A DNA stretch of 64,000 nt from Bugula neritina (Eukaryota > Bryozoa > Gymnolaemata > Cheilostomatida > Bugulidae): assembly GCA_964035545.1 (NCBI GenBank), contig OZ037770.1:10442973-10506972 (forward strand), read 5' to 3'. The notes beneath the pieces were generated by a model. It had not been told where the DNA came from, ran no database searches, and worked only from the letters and a program-made list of their open reading frames with translations. Positions 1-10,656 of the stretch are shown here, in pieces. Position 1 is the stretch's first letter, and every line of letters starts with the position of its first letter. The translations under genes were made by a program, and so were the position numbers.

Positions 1-1140
1 TACAGGACTGAGAACTAAGTAGTAGCAGTTATTGTATATTATCTTTCTTATAGGAGTGAAAACTCTGTAGCATATGTTTTCTATTACTATTATCATGAGT
101 CATATTGTATTAATATTAACCACATACTAGTTACATTACATAATTTATGCTCTTCAAAACATATTTGGCTTAGAGCTTCTGTACTTATGAAATATTTTTT
201 TGTAAAAGATGTGCTGAAGTGAAGGCTTATTCATACTGCAAACTAAAGTGGAAGCTTTCACAGTGTAGAGTATTAGAGATGTTATATTCTTAGTTCTGAC
301 TTGATAGAAGTCAGTCTCTGTATCACCTTACTGCACTGTCTTTATTTTACTCATTGGTGCACCTTGCATATGTCAACTGAGTATTAAATATATTCAACAG
401 TTCAACAGAGCTAATAGACCAAATAAATCCTTTACACTGTATCACAGTTATGATGTAGTATTTTATATCTACAGAGCAACAAGGCGTATATTAATGGTAG
501 TGTTTATTAATTACTCTCTAAGTTGTAACCACAAAAATGTAAATTCTAAATCTCACTGATGCCACACTCTATCATTTAACCAGCATATTATAATTATTGG
601 AGACTTACAATGTAATATTGTCTTAGTAATAGTATGCACATCAAAGTGTGGTACACTGGCTTATATACATTCAAGGGGCATGTTATATTCCCTAGCATGT
701 TATCAGTAAACAAAATATTATAAATGTTATTAAGGCTTACTGCTGAGACTATCAATAGGCATATAATAAATAAATTTGCTGCCTCTAACATGCACTCAGT
801 TTATCATAATGGAAGGACAACTCTAATATGGCAGAAAATGCCTGTTTGAGTTTCTTGAAAAACAGCCTTGGTAAACTTGCGTAAGTATTGCTCAGCTATT
901 CAAAGACTAGTATTTGGCAATGCACTGTTGCTTTTCATACGATAGAGGAAGCATTAGCCAATTGAAATCAACACCTCATTCCTACTGAGGAGGGGCGTGA
1001 CTACAATAACCAATTACAGTTTGCATTCTAGTAGTAGATAATGCACTGTCGCTTGACAATCATATATAGAAAGCATTAGCCAATAGGGATCATCGCATTC
1101 TGACTGACAAGGGCGTGGTTACAAAAAACAATAATTCAAG
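1..1140. other. Spacer: 3' flank of an upstream array copy
   Basis: AT-rich DNA with no supported reading frame. It is nearly the same as 10770-11340 and 45012-46180, that is, the sequence downstream of the other gene copies, which implies another gene copy just upstream of the window. Near 1150-1160 the minus strand has an AATAAA, a possible poly(A) signal for the minus-strand gene ending at 1511. Confidence 0.6.
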
Positions 1141-1510
1141 TTGGCATAAATTATTCAAGATTTATTTACAGGCTACAGGTAAAATATTACTATTTCACAA
1201 TGAATAGATACACTATGAAGTAGAACCTAAAGTACAGAATTATACAGAATCATTAAAACATGATGAGTAGAATTATAACTTACTGACCTTACTGGAAAAT
1301 ATACACAATAGTTGAGTATGTGAATTACTGGTTATAAAACAGTGAAGCAGATATACATTATAAGAAATTATAAAATATTTACTGTATAAATATAATGTCA
1401 CATGTATTCATTATGTAACATATGTATCTAATGTATAATAAATACATAAATTAGAGCAGCAGAAAAATATAAAACAGTATGAAATACAGTTTAGAAGTCA
1501 GTGGACAGTG

Positions 1511-2165
1511 CTATGTAACACAGAGTAGACCTTTGAGCTCTAGAAGAACAGGGTGAACAGATTCAGTGAACTTTGACATCTCTGTTCTGTGGTGATTTGT
1601 AGGCTGAGTGACGGAAGCTATGCTGGAAAATTCAGACAAGTAATGATGAAGAATGTCAAAGTGTGATTCAGTCTTATGTTTCTCCAGAATGTAACTCTGC
1701 ATCTCATTGTACTTAGTCTGTGATACAACATTATAACTCAGTGTAAATGTGTGGAGCATAGTCTATTTATTAATACAAGATGGTATAGAAAGTATCTCTA
1801 TGAGCATCTCTGAGTTTGAGGTGACTGAGTGCAGTAGTTTGGGGTTTTCGAGTTTGAAGTTCAAGTTGGAACTGTAAAGCCTCTCCCCCTGACCTCAAAC
1901 TCGAGACCCTCAAACTGCTGCACTCAGTCACCCCTAACTCAGAGCTGCTTATAGATAATATTGTAAAAAGTATTGTACTGCAGTCAACAGAAATCTGTGA
2001 AAAGTAATTGAAGCTATGCACTGTATAAAAACCTTGTATGTACATGAAAAGTGTGTAGGAAAACATACTTACTGGATATAGAACAATGAGGTAGTAGAGA
2101 GTGTGAGATATTATTGTTATGAGGTCAAGGTGAAATGACTCAAACAGTATTGCGTTGAAAATAGG
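1511..2165 (-). CDS. Candidate two-exon 3' end of an unrecognised gene (unit 1)
   Basis: Two exons can be joined on the minus strand. The upstream exon (2165 down to 2073, 93 nt) follows a TTTACAG acceptor and ends CCA before a strong GTAAGTATG donor. The last exon (1762 down to 1511) follows an AATAG acceptor and stops with TAG. The joined frame is open. It begins PIFNAILFESFHLDL and its second exon includes KYNEMQSYILEKHK and HFDILHHYLSEF, a helical, polar composition. Unit 3 has the same structure, frame and splice sites with several amino-acid changes. No earlier exon was found, so the 5' end is missing or lies opposite the plus-strand spacer. I do not recognise the family. An old fragment copied along with the array is an alternative. 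Confidence 0.4.
1798..1954. repeat. Short inverted-repeat (MITE-like) element in minus-strand intron
   Basis: The ends form inverted repeats: GACTGAGTGCAGTAGTTTG on the left against CAAACTGCTGCACTCAGTC on the right, with CTCTGAGT/ACTCAGAG outside. The unit 3 copy (29086-29213) has cleaner arms that extend to TATAAGCAGC/GCTGCTTATA. It lies between the two candidate minus-strand exons and encodes nothing. Confidence 0.6.
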
Positions 2166-2255
2166 CTGTAAACAAACAAAACTACCTGACAATATTAGAT
2201 TAGACAGAGAAGGGGATGGTTGATGTATAGATGTGTGTGAATTGTACTTTTCAAA

Positions 2256-2519
2256 TTGGCTGCTACCAACATGTTGGAGTGTAGTGTGTTGGTTGAAGTA
2301 GAAACTCACAGCAAGTGTGAAAAAACAGAAAGACAATTAAAAGATAGAAGAGAGTTTTTGCATAAAACACACCCAGATGTAGGAAAATATGATAGCCTCA
2401 GTACCAGTACAATCACTTGTCAAGGAGAGGGCGACTCTTACCCTGATGTATATTATGTGGCTATTTTGTTGAGGAACTCAACTCTATCTTTATCATCTCA
2501 GCACTTACAATGTCATTAA
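2256..2519 (+). CDS. Weak small reading frame in spacer (unit 1 version)
   Basis: An open frame of about 85 codons contains KTERQLKDRREFLHKTHPDVG. Its first codon is TTG here but ATG in units 3 and 4. Unit 2 keeps the frame without the start, and unit 3 has a 2-bp insertion that breaks it. Conservation is no better than that of the surrounding spacer, so this may be chance or part of a non-coding exon. Confidence 0.15.
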   Translation: MAATNMLECSVLVEVETHSKCEKTERQLKDRREFLHKTHPDVGKYDSLSTSTITCQGEGDSYPDVYYVAILLRNSTLSLSSQHLQCH

Positions 2520-3377
2520 GATTTACAGTAAAGTGTTTTTCATAATATTGCTATGTATCTGTTGATGAATCTTTCACCAGCTAGGTCCTTTATGTTCTAG
2601 TACAATGTTTCTCTATAATATGTCACTTTATATTACTCATTGTAATTCATATGCTAATGAAGTGAATATAAATAAAGTATAATTAATAAACTCTTACAAT
2701 TCAGAGCATGTATATCAAATGACAATAGATCTTCTGTATGGCCTGGGAAAAAAGATTGTTGCACCAGGACTGAACAATTAGATATATAATATAATTATTT
2801 TCTCATCATGTTGCAGTATAGACATTATTCAGCTCTGGTATTTCCTAAATATAGAGTTATATTTTATAGTTGATAGTCAACTGCACATATTTTTAAATCA
2901 ACACCCCAGATTGTGTACTAGTATATGATCTTAATGCTATAATCATAACAGCATATGGTTTCAAACTCTTTAATGTGGTGGGGAAATATAAAATATAATG
3001 TGATAATCTTTCATGTCATGGTGAGGTATATAACATGTGATGAGACAACCCTGCTTTAAAACTATTTCACATTTGTTGTTCTGTCATGTATTATAATACA
3101 GTAGAATTGTACAGAGATTGTTTGCTTTTTGGTAGTTGTAGTTAAATCAATTTTATTGCCAGGTTAATGATTATTGCAAGCCAGTCATTTAATGTTCCTA
3201 TCAATTATTTCAGTTTTAGTAATAATTACAGTTGCTAGAATTTTATAAGCATATTTAGAAAAGTGCAATATTTATTTTATTTTGAAATAGGGTAATATAA
3301 TAATCTATTATAATAATTGTCTAATGAGGTGTCAAAACCCTATATAGGCTTACAAGCTACAGCCTTTCGCATAATAT
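2520..3377. other. Spacer, no gene seen
   Basis: AT-rich spacer nearly repeated at 11530-12370, 29730-30560 and 48750-49500. A plus-strand AATAAA lies near 2672. I see no supportable exon. Confidence 0.5.
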
Positions 3378-4003
3378 TGTAGTGAATTTTGCCAGTTCAC
3401 TATTATTATGTGTGGGTCGACTTAATCAAAGCCACTGCACCAGGTTGTTTACGATAAGATACTTTATTATTTACACAAATACAAGAAGGTTATTTACTGC
3501 TAGCATGAATAGAAAACGATTACATAATTAGTGAGCTTTAATACACAACTACTCTAAATGAAGTCCCAAGCTGCTCTGCCGGCTAGCTACTCAGCGCACT
3601 GCAACTACGAGTAGCTAGCTCCACCTGCTATCAATTAGTGTGCCTGTCCTGATTGGCTAGCGTTAGTGGTGCCACTGTCGACTGTAAGACGCCGAGTCGT
3701 CTCTGTCGATACTAATTAACTCCATCACCATAAGCATAACACTAGCATCTGCTACTAAGCAGCTAACTGCCAGTGCAAACCATCTACGCCTCCTACAGTT
3801 GTTGATTCCATTTAACTAGTCTTGCCTTGTTTAACTGCGTGCATTAGTAGCTAGCAATAATTGTCCAGCAGATTGTACGCATTCCAATTGTCAGCTATTA
3901 TGATAATTGATCTTCAGTACTTATAGCCATTGTGCCAAGCGTATAGAGAGTAGGCCACGGAGAGTTATCCTTTCGATAATAACATAATCTAAAATCCATT
4001 ACA
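3378..4003. mobile_element. Insertion in unit 1: probable solo LTR or short non-autonomous element
   Basis: Absent from the equivalent place in units 2 and 3. It begins TGTAGTGAATTTT and ends AAAATCCATTACA, imperfect inverted ends of the TG...CA kind, with ATAT on both sides as a possible 4-bp target duplication. The start resembles that of the LTR at 56087 (TGTAATGGATTTT). It is 626 bp with no coding potential, and is more GC-rich than its surroundings. Confidence 0.55.
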
Positions 4004-4157
4004 ATATATTAATATTATGGTAAGGAACAAGCATGCCCATAAGCGCAAGATGTAGAAGTAAGACAACCCCGTGATTTCGTCGGTGAACTAAAAAAAGGTT
4101 AAAATGGGAGTCGCATGCTTTCAATCAAACAATAATATCCGGTTGTTAGTTTCCGTT

Positions 4158-4168
4158 GGGGATTTCCC
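4158..4168. promoter_or_regulatory. NF-kappaB-like site, unit 1
   Basis: GGGGATTTCCC fits the GGGRNNYYCC consensus. It sits in a GC-richer island (about 4040-4320) kept in units 1-3, about 1.9 kb upstream of the gene A start codon. Function is inferred only. Confidence 0.3.
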
Positions 4169-4379
4169 GAACGCCATTACAAACTTTAGTGTCCGTATTC
4201 TGCTGAATTGCTGATAAAATTTTAGTTGACTAAATAAAACCAAATTTCAGAGTGATCTGTGACTTGGAGGTTATTAGATCAGGCGCCTCAGCTGCTGTAA
4301 TTTAACAAGATGCAGTGCTAATATGACATTCATTTGCAATTTGCAGCGCTTTTACTTGCCACTCTATCACTATCACTTC

Positions 4380-4775
4380 AGTATCACTTATGACTTAATG
4401 ACTTATACTATAAGTATAACTATAACTATAAGTTATAGTTATAGTTATATTTCTAGTTATAGTTATACTTATAATATAATTATAAGTTATACTTATACTT
4501 ATAGTTATACTAATATTTATACTTATAGACTATAGTTATTACTTAATACTTTTTAGTTATTACTTATTAATATTAGTTATTACAGTAATATTAGTATTAC
4601 CATTAGTGTTATTAGTGGTAGTGGTACTAGTAGTATTTCAATAGTAGCAGTACTACTAGTGAAGTACTAGATCTTTTACTAGCAATACTACTACTAGTAC
4701 TACTACTACTAGTACTTCACTAGTGAAGTACTAGTAGTAGTACTAGTAGTAGGTATAGTAGTAGTACTAGTAGTA
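4380..4775. repeat. Low-complexity TATAACTA and AGTACTAGT hairpin tract
   Basis: Runs of ACTATAAGTAT/TATAGTTATA are followed by AGTAGT/ACTACT blocks. The second part folds back around CACTAGTG (arms near 4700-4741). Similar tracts occur at 12880-13031 continuing at 18878-18985 (split by an LTR element) and at 30950-31255. Confidence 0.7.
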
Positions 4776-5358
4776 GTTCTTGGCACTATGGCTATTAATT
4801 GAAAATTCATTTTGAATTTGACTTTCAAATTCAACATTGATTATGAATTAGAATACCATGATGAGTATCACCACAACTGTTAGCGTCATTATCATATTCA
4901 TACTCAGGTGACATGGTGACACTGTCTACTAATAGTGATACTAATAGTAACATTATCATGTGACTATCACTTTTTGAAATAGAATGTGATTAATAAAAAT
5001 GCATGTGAGTGACTATCACTATTACTTACAGTATCACCCTGACTATGGTTTTTTTGCTGCGTATTTGTGGATAACCACTACCTTCACCAATAATCGTTAT
5101 AAATATTAGCATTTTTCCACTTCAAAACTATTACTATGAGTATGGCATTGTAGGTATCACCATAACAACTAGGAGTGTTATTACTTATCCATTATCATGT
5201 TTGTTGTAATTAATGAATAAATCATTATAGTTCTAGGTATTGTAAATGATTAAATCACTGTCATTAGTGTTATGTATAATAACCTAAAAGTGTGAGTATC
5301 AATATGAGTATAAGTATGATTATCTTAACACCAAATCATATTATAAACATATAATACT

Positions 5359-5395
5359 GAGTCTTATACTTATAGTTACTATAAGTATAAGACTC
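5359..5395. promoter_or_regulatory. 37-bp palindrome upstream of gene A
   Basis: Perfect 18-bp arms, GAGTCTTATACTTATAGT and its complement, around a single T. ATACT and AGTAT just outside can extend the hairpin. It lies 641 bp before the start codon of gene A. Units 2 and 3 have the same palindrome with changes at the same base pair, so the fold may be maintained. Confidence 0.5.
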
Positions 5396-6035
5396 CCAGT
5401 ATCATTATTCAGGTTGATATCTACCTGCATTAGCCTTTCACTGAATCATTAACTTTCAGTTAAGTCAAGTTAGTTAAGATCGAATATGAGTATCAAGATG
5501 AAGACCACTGTAAAGTGTTAGTGATTATTAGTATCACTCTGACTATCCATATTACTAAGAGTAGAAATAACAATATCCTTATTCTATGTTCTAAATATAA
5601 GTTTTGACTTTATTGTGAATATCTGTAACTATATTACATAGTACAATATGTGTACAGGATCCTGTTGGTTAAGCAAATTTGGAAAATATTTTCGGTTCAA
5701 TAGTTGAAATTTTAGGGGTGTCAAGTCAAAGGATTTTATCAAATTATTTGGCATTAATTATCCACTGCTTATACCTATTTTTTACTTTTAATCTGCCTCT
5801 TTTGTTTTGCTTTTTGATATTTGAAAGGCATGCAGTTTCAATTCATGGGGTTTTACTGTAACTCAGTAATTTAGTGCTGGTTCTTGATAGTACACATATT
5901 AGGGTGTATTTTAAATGCTTCTGGAAATTGGTTTTGTTTATTTTATTTCTCTCTTACAGTTCTTTGTTGAAACATGTTTCTAAGAAAAATTGTTTTATGC
6001 AAAGCTTACATTTCCATTTTATAGGGCAGGTCTAA

Positions 6036-9000
6036 ATGGCGGAGGCTGCAGTGGAAAAAGTTGAGTGTGGATTCTGTTTACTTGAAGAAGGTTTAGAGAA
6101 TCCCAAGTGTCTACCATGTGGTCATGTACACTGTTTACTATGTCTTACTCGTAATGTTGATGTGAATGACATGATCAGGTGTCCCTGGTGTAGGTAAGTT
6201 AGTTTTGTATAGGCAGACATAATATTGGTAAAGAGTCAATGATTTACATTATATGTTTTATCTTATACTAAATTATTGCAATCCGTTATATATAGTTTCA
6301 ATTATTACTAAGTAATTATGTGTCTTGTCACAGGGAAGTGTTTGATGTAAGAGTGGAGAGTCTTCCATCTGCTGATGTAGAAGACAACTCCGTATCATGT
6401 GACGTCTGCACTAAGAAAGGGATAGAGAAAGTACCAGCAGTAACCTACTGTAATGTGTGCCGTAAACTCCTCTGCAGAAAACATGATGAGGTATTTAATT
6501 GATTATATAACTATTTACTGTTTAAATCATGCATCATAAACCATATTTGTAATCCTATTCCATTTGTATTTTCTTTTACTTATAGTTATCAATTAATATA
6601 TATTCTGTTATATTCAGTCACATGATGACACCAATGATGACCACCAGAAGATGACAATATCTGACTACAGAATACAAGCCAAGAGACTGGAGAAAAGAGT
6701 TTGTCTGAAACACACAGCATATCCTTACTCACTGGGGTGTAAAGTTTGCATTCAGATATTTTGTTTGAAATGTGCATCTTCAACTAACTTATGTGTTGGA
6801 GGTATGGAATCTTTATGCTATTATTTCATCCTATAGTTATCTTTCACCTTTGGTTTGCTTAATGCAATTTATCAGTTTTCAGTAATTGGAGATAATGCGT
6901 TTTCATTTTACCCAAATTCTTAAAAGTTATATCAAAGTTTATAAAGTTCACGTAGCAATCAAATAGTAAAAACAACCCTGGCTGAGAAAATAGTATGACA
7001 GAGTTGAAAAAATTTGTTTGAATAATGACGATTTGGCGTTAGGATTTCTTCGTATTGTCTTACGTAACATTTTTTGCCAGGGAATTTTATTTGCTGGTTT
7101 CTACACAGACTCAAATGCCTGTCTAAATTTTAAACCAGTAACCTTATCGGCTATATTCTATTTATGCTACTTGAAATACTTGTTTACAGTTAAGCTATAT
7201 TGTATTACACAGATTCTGAGCATAAGCTGGTTAATTTGGATGACCTAATTAAAGACCTGATCAATATTGATGAATTGACTTCTGCAGAAGACAAGATGTC
7301 CGCCCACTTCAAACAATTATCTAAAACTTTATCTGACTTTGATACGGAGACCGGCAAATTGCTGAATATTCTTCATACACAGCGAGATGACCATGTAAGA
7401 TTTTCTAATGGTGCACTTATTTCAGTATAATTATTGTATTTTGCATTAGAACTTTATGCTTAAACATTCTTGTAATTTCTTATCTTTAGATTTGATATGC
7501 TTTGATTACTAAGCCATAAATCTCGATATTTGATAGTTTAGATAGAAGTGGAAAGCAATAATAATATGTACTAAGCTAGTTGATATCATATTATCAAATA
7601 CTTGTTTTAGTTGACTGAAGTGAGACTAAAGTATGAGAAACTGGAGAAGGAATTCTTAGCTAGTAGAAAGAAAACTAAAGAGGAACTGAACAGATACATG
7701 GAGAGAGAAGTTGGAACTGTTTTGTCTCAACTGAGTAACAGTAGAATGAAGATAGAAGCTCAACTTAGACAAAACCATCAGGTTAGTGTAGAATTCAATA
7801 CTTTCTTCTAAACTGAGTTCTCCATTTGACTTGTTTCCTGCCTTGTAATAATTTCTACATATGATTTTACACTTTGTGGTGTGTGAGCTATGCTGTTAGG
7901 TAGGTCTGTTTGTTTTTCTCAGTTACTTGGAAACACAAATAAAATTATGTATGATTTATAATAGTATATGTTATATAATGATGTGCATTATATAAAAATG
8001 TGTGTTATATACTGCATGTTATACTTATTAGCAATGATTAGTGCCAGTAATATATTAAAATATTATAAGCAGCAGTAGGGAGAGACTAGAGTAGAGAGAT
8101 GTGAAGTATATATTGGTTATTGTGTATCTGTCTAGCAACTGTTCATATGTGGTCACATGTTACAGGTGGATCTGGTTGAAGGATTTGCAGAGATTAAAGA
8201 CAGAATACAGAGACTGATATCTGTTGAGATACCTGAACTAGAGCTGTGTGATGTCATGTCTCTAAAGGTCAAAGGTTAGTATACTAAACTAGACTGTGTC
8301 ATATCTCTAAAGGTCAAAGGTTATAATTCTACAGCTTCAACTTCAAACTTCTTTGAAAAGCTGCACTTTGTGACAAGATTTTAATTCCTAATCTGTTGTA
8401 TTGGTATTTCAATGTAGGTACCAGATAGATATAAACCTCATATACATAGACCAGAATATAGTCACCTTAGCTATTATAGTAAATTATGGAAATAGCTAGG
8501 AGGAAGCATTACATTAAATATGTATATAATAAGAAGAATAGTTCCTACAGTCTCCCTTACTAAATTTCACTCAACTTGTACTTTGTAGAAGAGAGGAGAG
8601 AAATAGAGACAGAACTGGTTCCTGCAGCAGACATGATTATTAGTTTAGATCAAGGAGTGACAACTCCTACTCCTCCTAAATCTCTCAAATTCTCACAGTC
8701 TGTTGATATTTCTGATTACTGTAGGTCTGTCTGTAAATATGAAGGTAAAACTTATGTCGGGCTGGATTGTGGTGCAGGGATAGACAGAATAGATGAGAGT
8801 TTCAGTGTTTCCAAGTCTTTTGTTTCTATTACTAAGAATGTGAATGGGATAGCAGCTTACACCAACCAGTTGTATGCTTTAGTGTATGTCAGTGATGACA
8901 ATCCTCGTTGGGTGGTACATGTGTATGATCTTACTGGGAAACAGGTGACCAGCTGGTCTCACCATGATAATAGTAGTGGTATAAACAAACTTGCTATTGT

Positions 9001-9908
9001 TGATGATCAGGTTGTAGTTCCTGATAGACACAGTAAAAAACTTACAATATACTCTCTTACTGGGGAGGTAATTAAACATGTCCCTTGCCCTCTACTCAGT
9101 GATAGTCATATAGCTATATGTGCAGCAGGCAGACATTGTGTAGTAGTTTCTGACTATGATTCCTCTCAAGTATTTAAACTAGACTTGACAACAGAGAAAG
9201 TCATCTGGACATTCAAGGATGTATCTGAACCACAAGGTGTGACCTGCTATAGAAGTAAATATATTCTTGTGACTAACTACAGCAGTAAAACTACCATCTG
9301 GATACTGGATGTGGAGACAGGTTAGTATTGTAATGTATGTGTACAAAATACATTTTTTATTATTATAAACGTATCTCCATATATCTCAGCATATTACTGT
9401 ATGATTATATTGTATACATATATTACCATCAGTGGGTGGATTCGCAGCTCTAATGTATATAATTCTGTATGAAATATACAAGGGTTACACTTAGGCCTTA
9501 GATACATGTGTTTTCTAGTAGGTTGCACATTATTTACTACTGTACAATGCAGGCTATCAACTCATGAGCATATTATCATAAACTTGTTCTTCATATGCTG
9601 AAGTTTTAAAAATTCATTTTCTCTTGTTTCAGTATTTTATGGGAATAATTTAATATAATGTTGTTAGTACTTGACTGAAATGTATTAAGACAATATGTAG
9701 TCACGAGTATGTTTTACTTCAATTCCTGGATATATTATATTATGTTTAGGCTATTCTTTATATTGAACTTGTAGGTAGGCTGTTATCTGTGCTGGAAGAT
9801 ACAACTGTTAGGAGTGATAGTCATGTACTTGATCTCCATGTGTGTAAAGACATGCTGATTGTACCCAGATGTAATGAGAATAAAGTTCTATTCTACCAAC
9901 TCAACTGA
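6036..9908 (+). CDS. TRIM-like RING/B-box/coiled-coil/beta-propeller protein, gene A
   Basis: Eight coding exons: 6036-6193, 6334-6490, 6618-6801, 7213-7394, 7611-7781, 8166-8274, 8589-9320 and 9775-9908, all with GT-AG borders and compatible phases, giving 608 residues. Residues 11-52 are a C3HC4 RING (CGFC, CGHVHC, CPWC). Residues about 74-104 are a B-box-like zinc site (CDVC, YCNVC, CRKH), and exon 3 carries a second Cys/His cluster (CLKH, GCKVC, FCLKC). Exons 4-6 are charged and helical (LKYEKLEKEFLASRKKTKEE), a coiled coil. Exons 7-8 (about 340-608) are a propeller with repeated YDLTGKQV/YSLTGEV strands, NHL/TRIM56-like. By family it would be a cytoplasmic E3 ubiquitin ligase with the propeller choosing targets. 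The ATG follows a splice acceptor 12 bases upstream, so a non-coding first exon is likely. Confidence 0.92.
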
Positions 9909-10588
9909 ACAGGTATTATGTATTTAGTAATAAGAGTTTCATCCCATTACCTGATGGAGGGTAAGTTTTGCATTTAAATGTTAACAGAGGCTAAAACTAC
10001 TTTCAATCAATGGAATGTGTCTATATACTGTGACATCACACAGCAGAAATAGTTTCAATTTTTCTCTGCTTGTATTTCTATTTAGCCAAAAAAATTTGTT
10101 AAACTTTTGAGTCGTGCCTTTTTATTCTACATTCTGTTGATATTGTTAAATTGTTTTGTTAGCTATTTACATAGTGCTGATGGTGTCCAGTAATAATAGT
10201 GCAGGCAAAACTGGCACAGGTGGCAAAGTAGGTAAAATTGGCAAATTTTCAATATTAGGGTTTTGGGTTGAGGATTTGGAATATATGGGGTTTAGGGATG
10301 AGGTTTAAGGTTGTGGGGTTTTGGAAAAGGTAACACAAGTTTGTCATTTTTACCTTCTTTCCATTTGTGCCATTACTACTTGTGCCATTATTACCTGTTC
10401 CATCATTACCTAAAGTCAGTGCTGACTAACATACTAAATCTATGACAACTTTCTTGTATGTTTGTCTCCTATATTACTAGCTGTGATATGTCATAAGCTA
10501 CTAATAGTCGTGACACAATATTATATGGGTTAGAATATTATTTATTCATCTTAAGTTGTTTTCTCAATAATCAGTATATTTTTTACAG
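9909..10588. other. 3' flank of gene A
   Basis: No coding exon seen. Just after the stop is ACAG followed by GTATTATG, a possible donor for a 3'-UTR intron. A shared inverted-repeat patch lies at 10189-10411. Confidence 0.4.
10189..10411. repeat. MITE-like patch with GGCA-rich inverted ends
   Basis: The left end (AGTAATAATAGTGCAGG, AACTGGCACAGG) mirrors the right end (CCATTACTACTTGTGCC). The centre has GGGTTTTGGGTTGAGG and GGGTTTAGGG runs. Copied in unit 2 at about 26941-27163. The corresponding part of unit 3 has been replaced by other sequence. Confidence 0.45.
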
Positions 10589-10656
10589 GAAAATAGACTG
10601 ATGTGGAACAGGAAGTAGTTTCTGCAGCAGACACATCTAGTTATTTGGTTTAGAAA
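10589..10656 (+). pseudogene. Relic of exon 7 start in the 3' flank (unit 1)
   Basis: After a TTTTACAG acceptor the sequence reads GAAAATAGACTGATGTGGAA and then TTTCTGCAGCAGACACATCTA. This aligns with the first 65 or so bases of exon 7 (GAACTGGTTCCTGCAGCAGACATG). The frame is broken by a TAG and a TGA near the start. It may serve as a 3'-UTR exon or be a fossil of a duplicated propeller exon. Confidence 0.5.

Noticed and set aside
1770-2336. 188-codon minus-strand frame
   Set aside because: It runs through a clear intron and a MITE. Only the 93-nt exon inside it is conserved in unit 3.
8576-9325. A 249-codon frame that could be called a single-exon gene (also at 25362 and 42699)
   Set aside because: It starts inside an intron acceptor and ends at a splice donor. 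It is exon 7 of the TRIM-like genes, not a separate gene.
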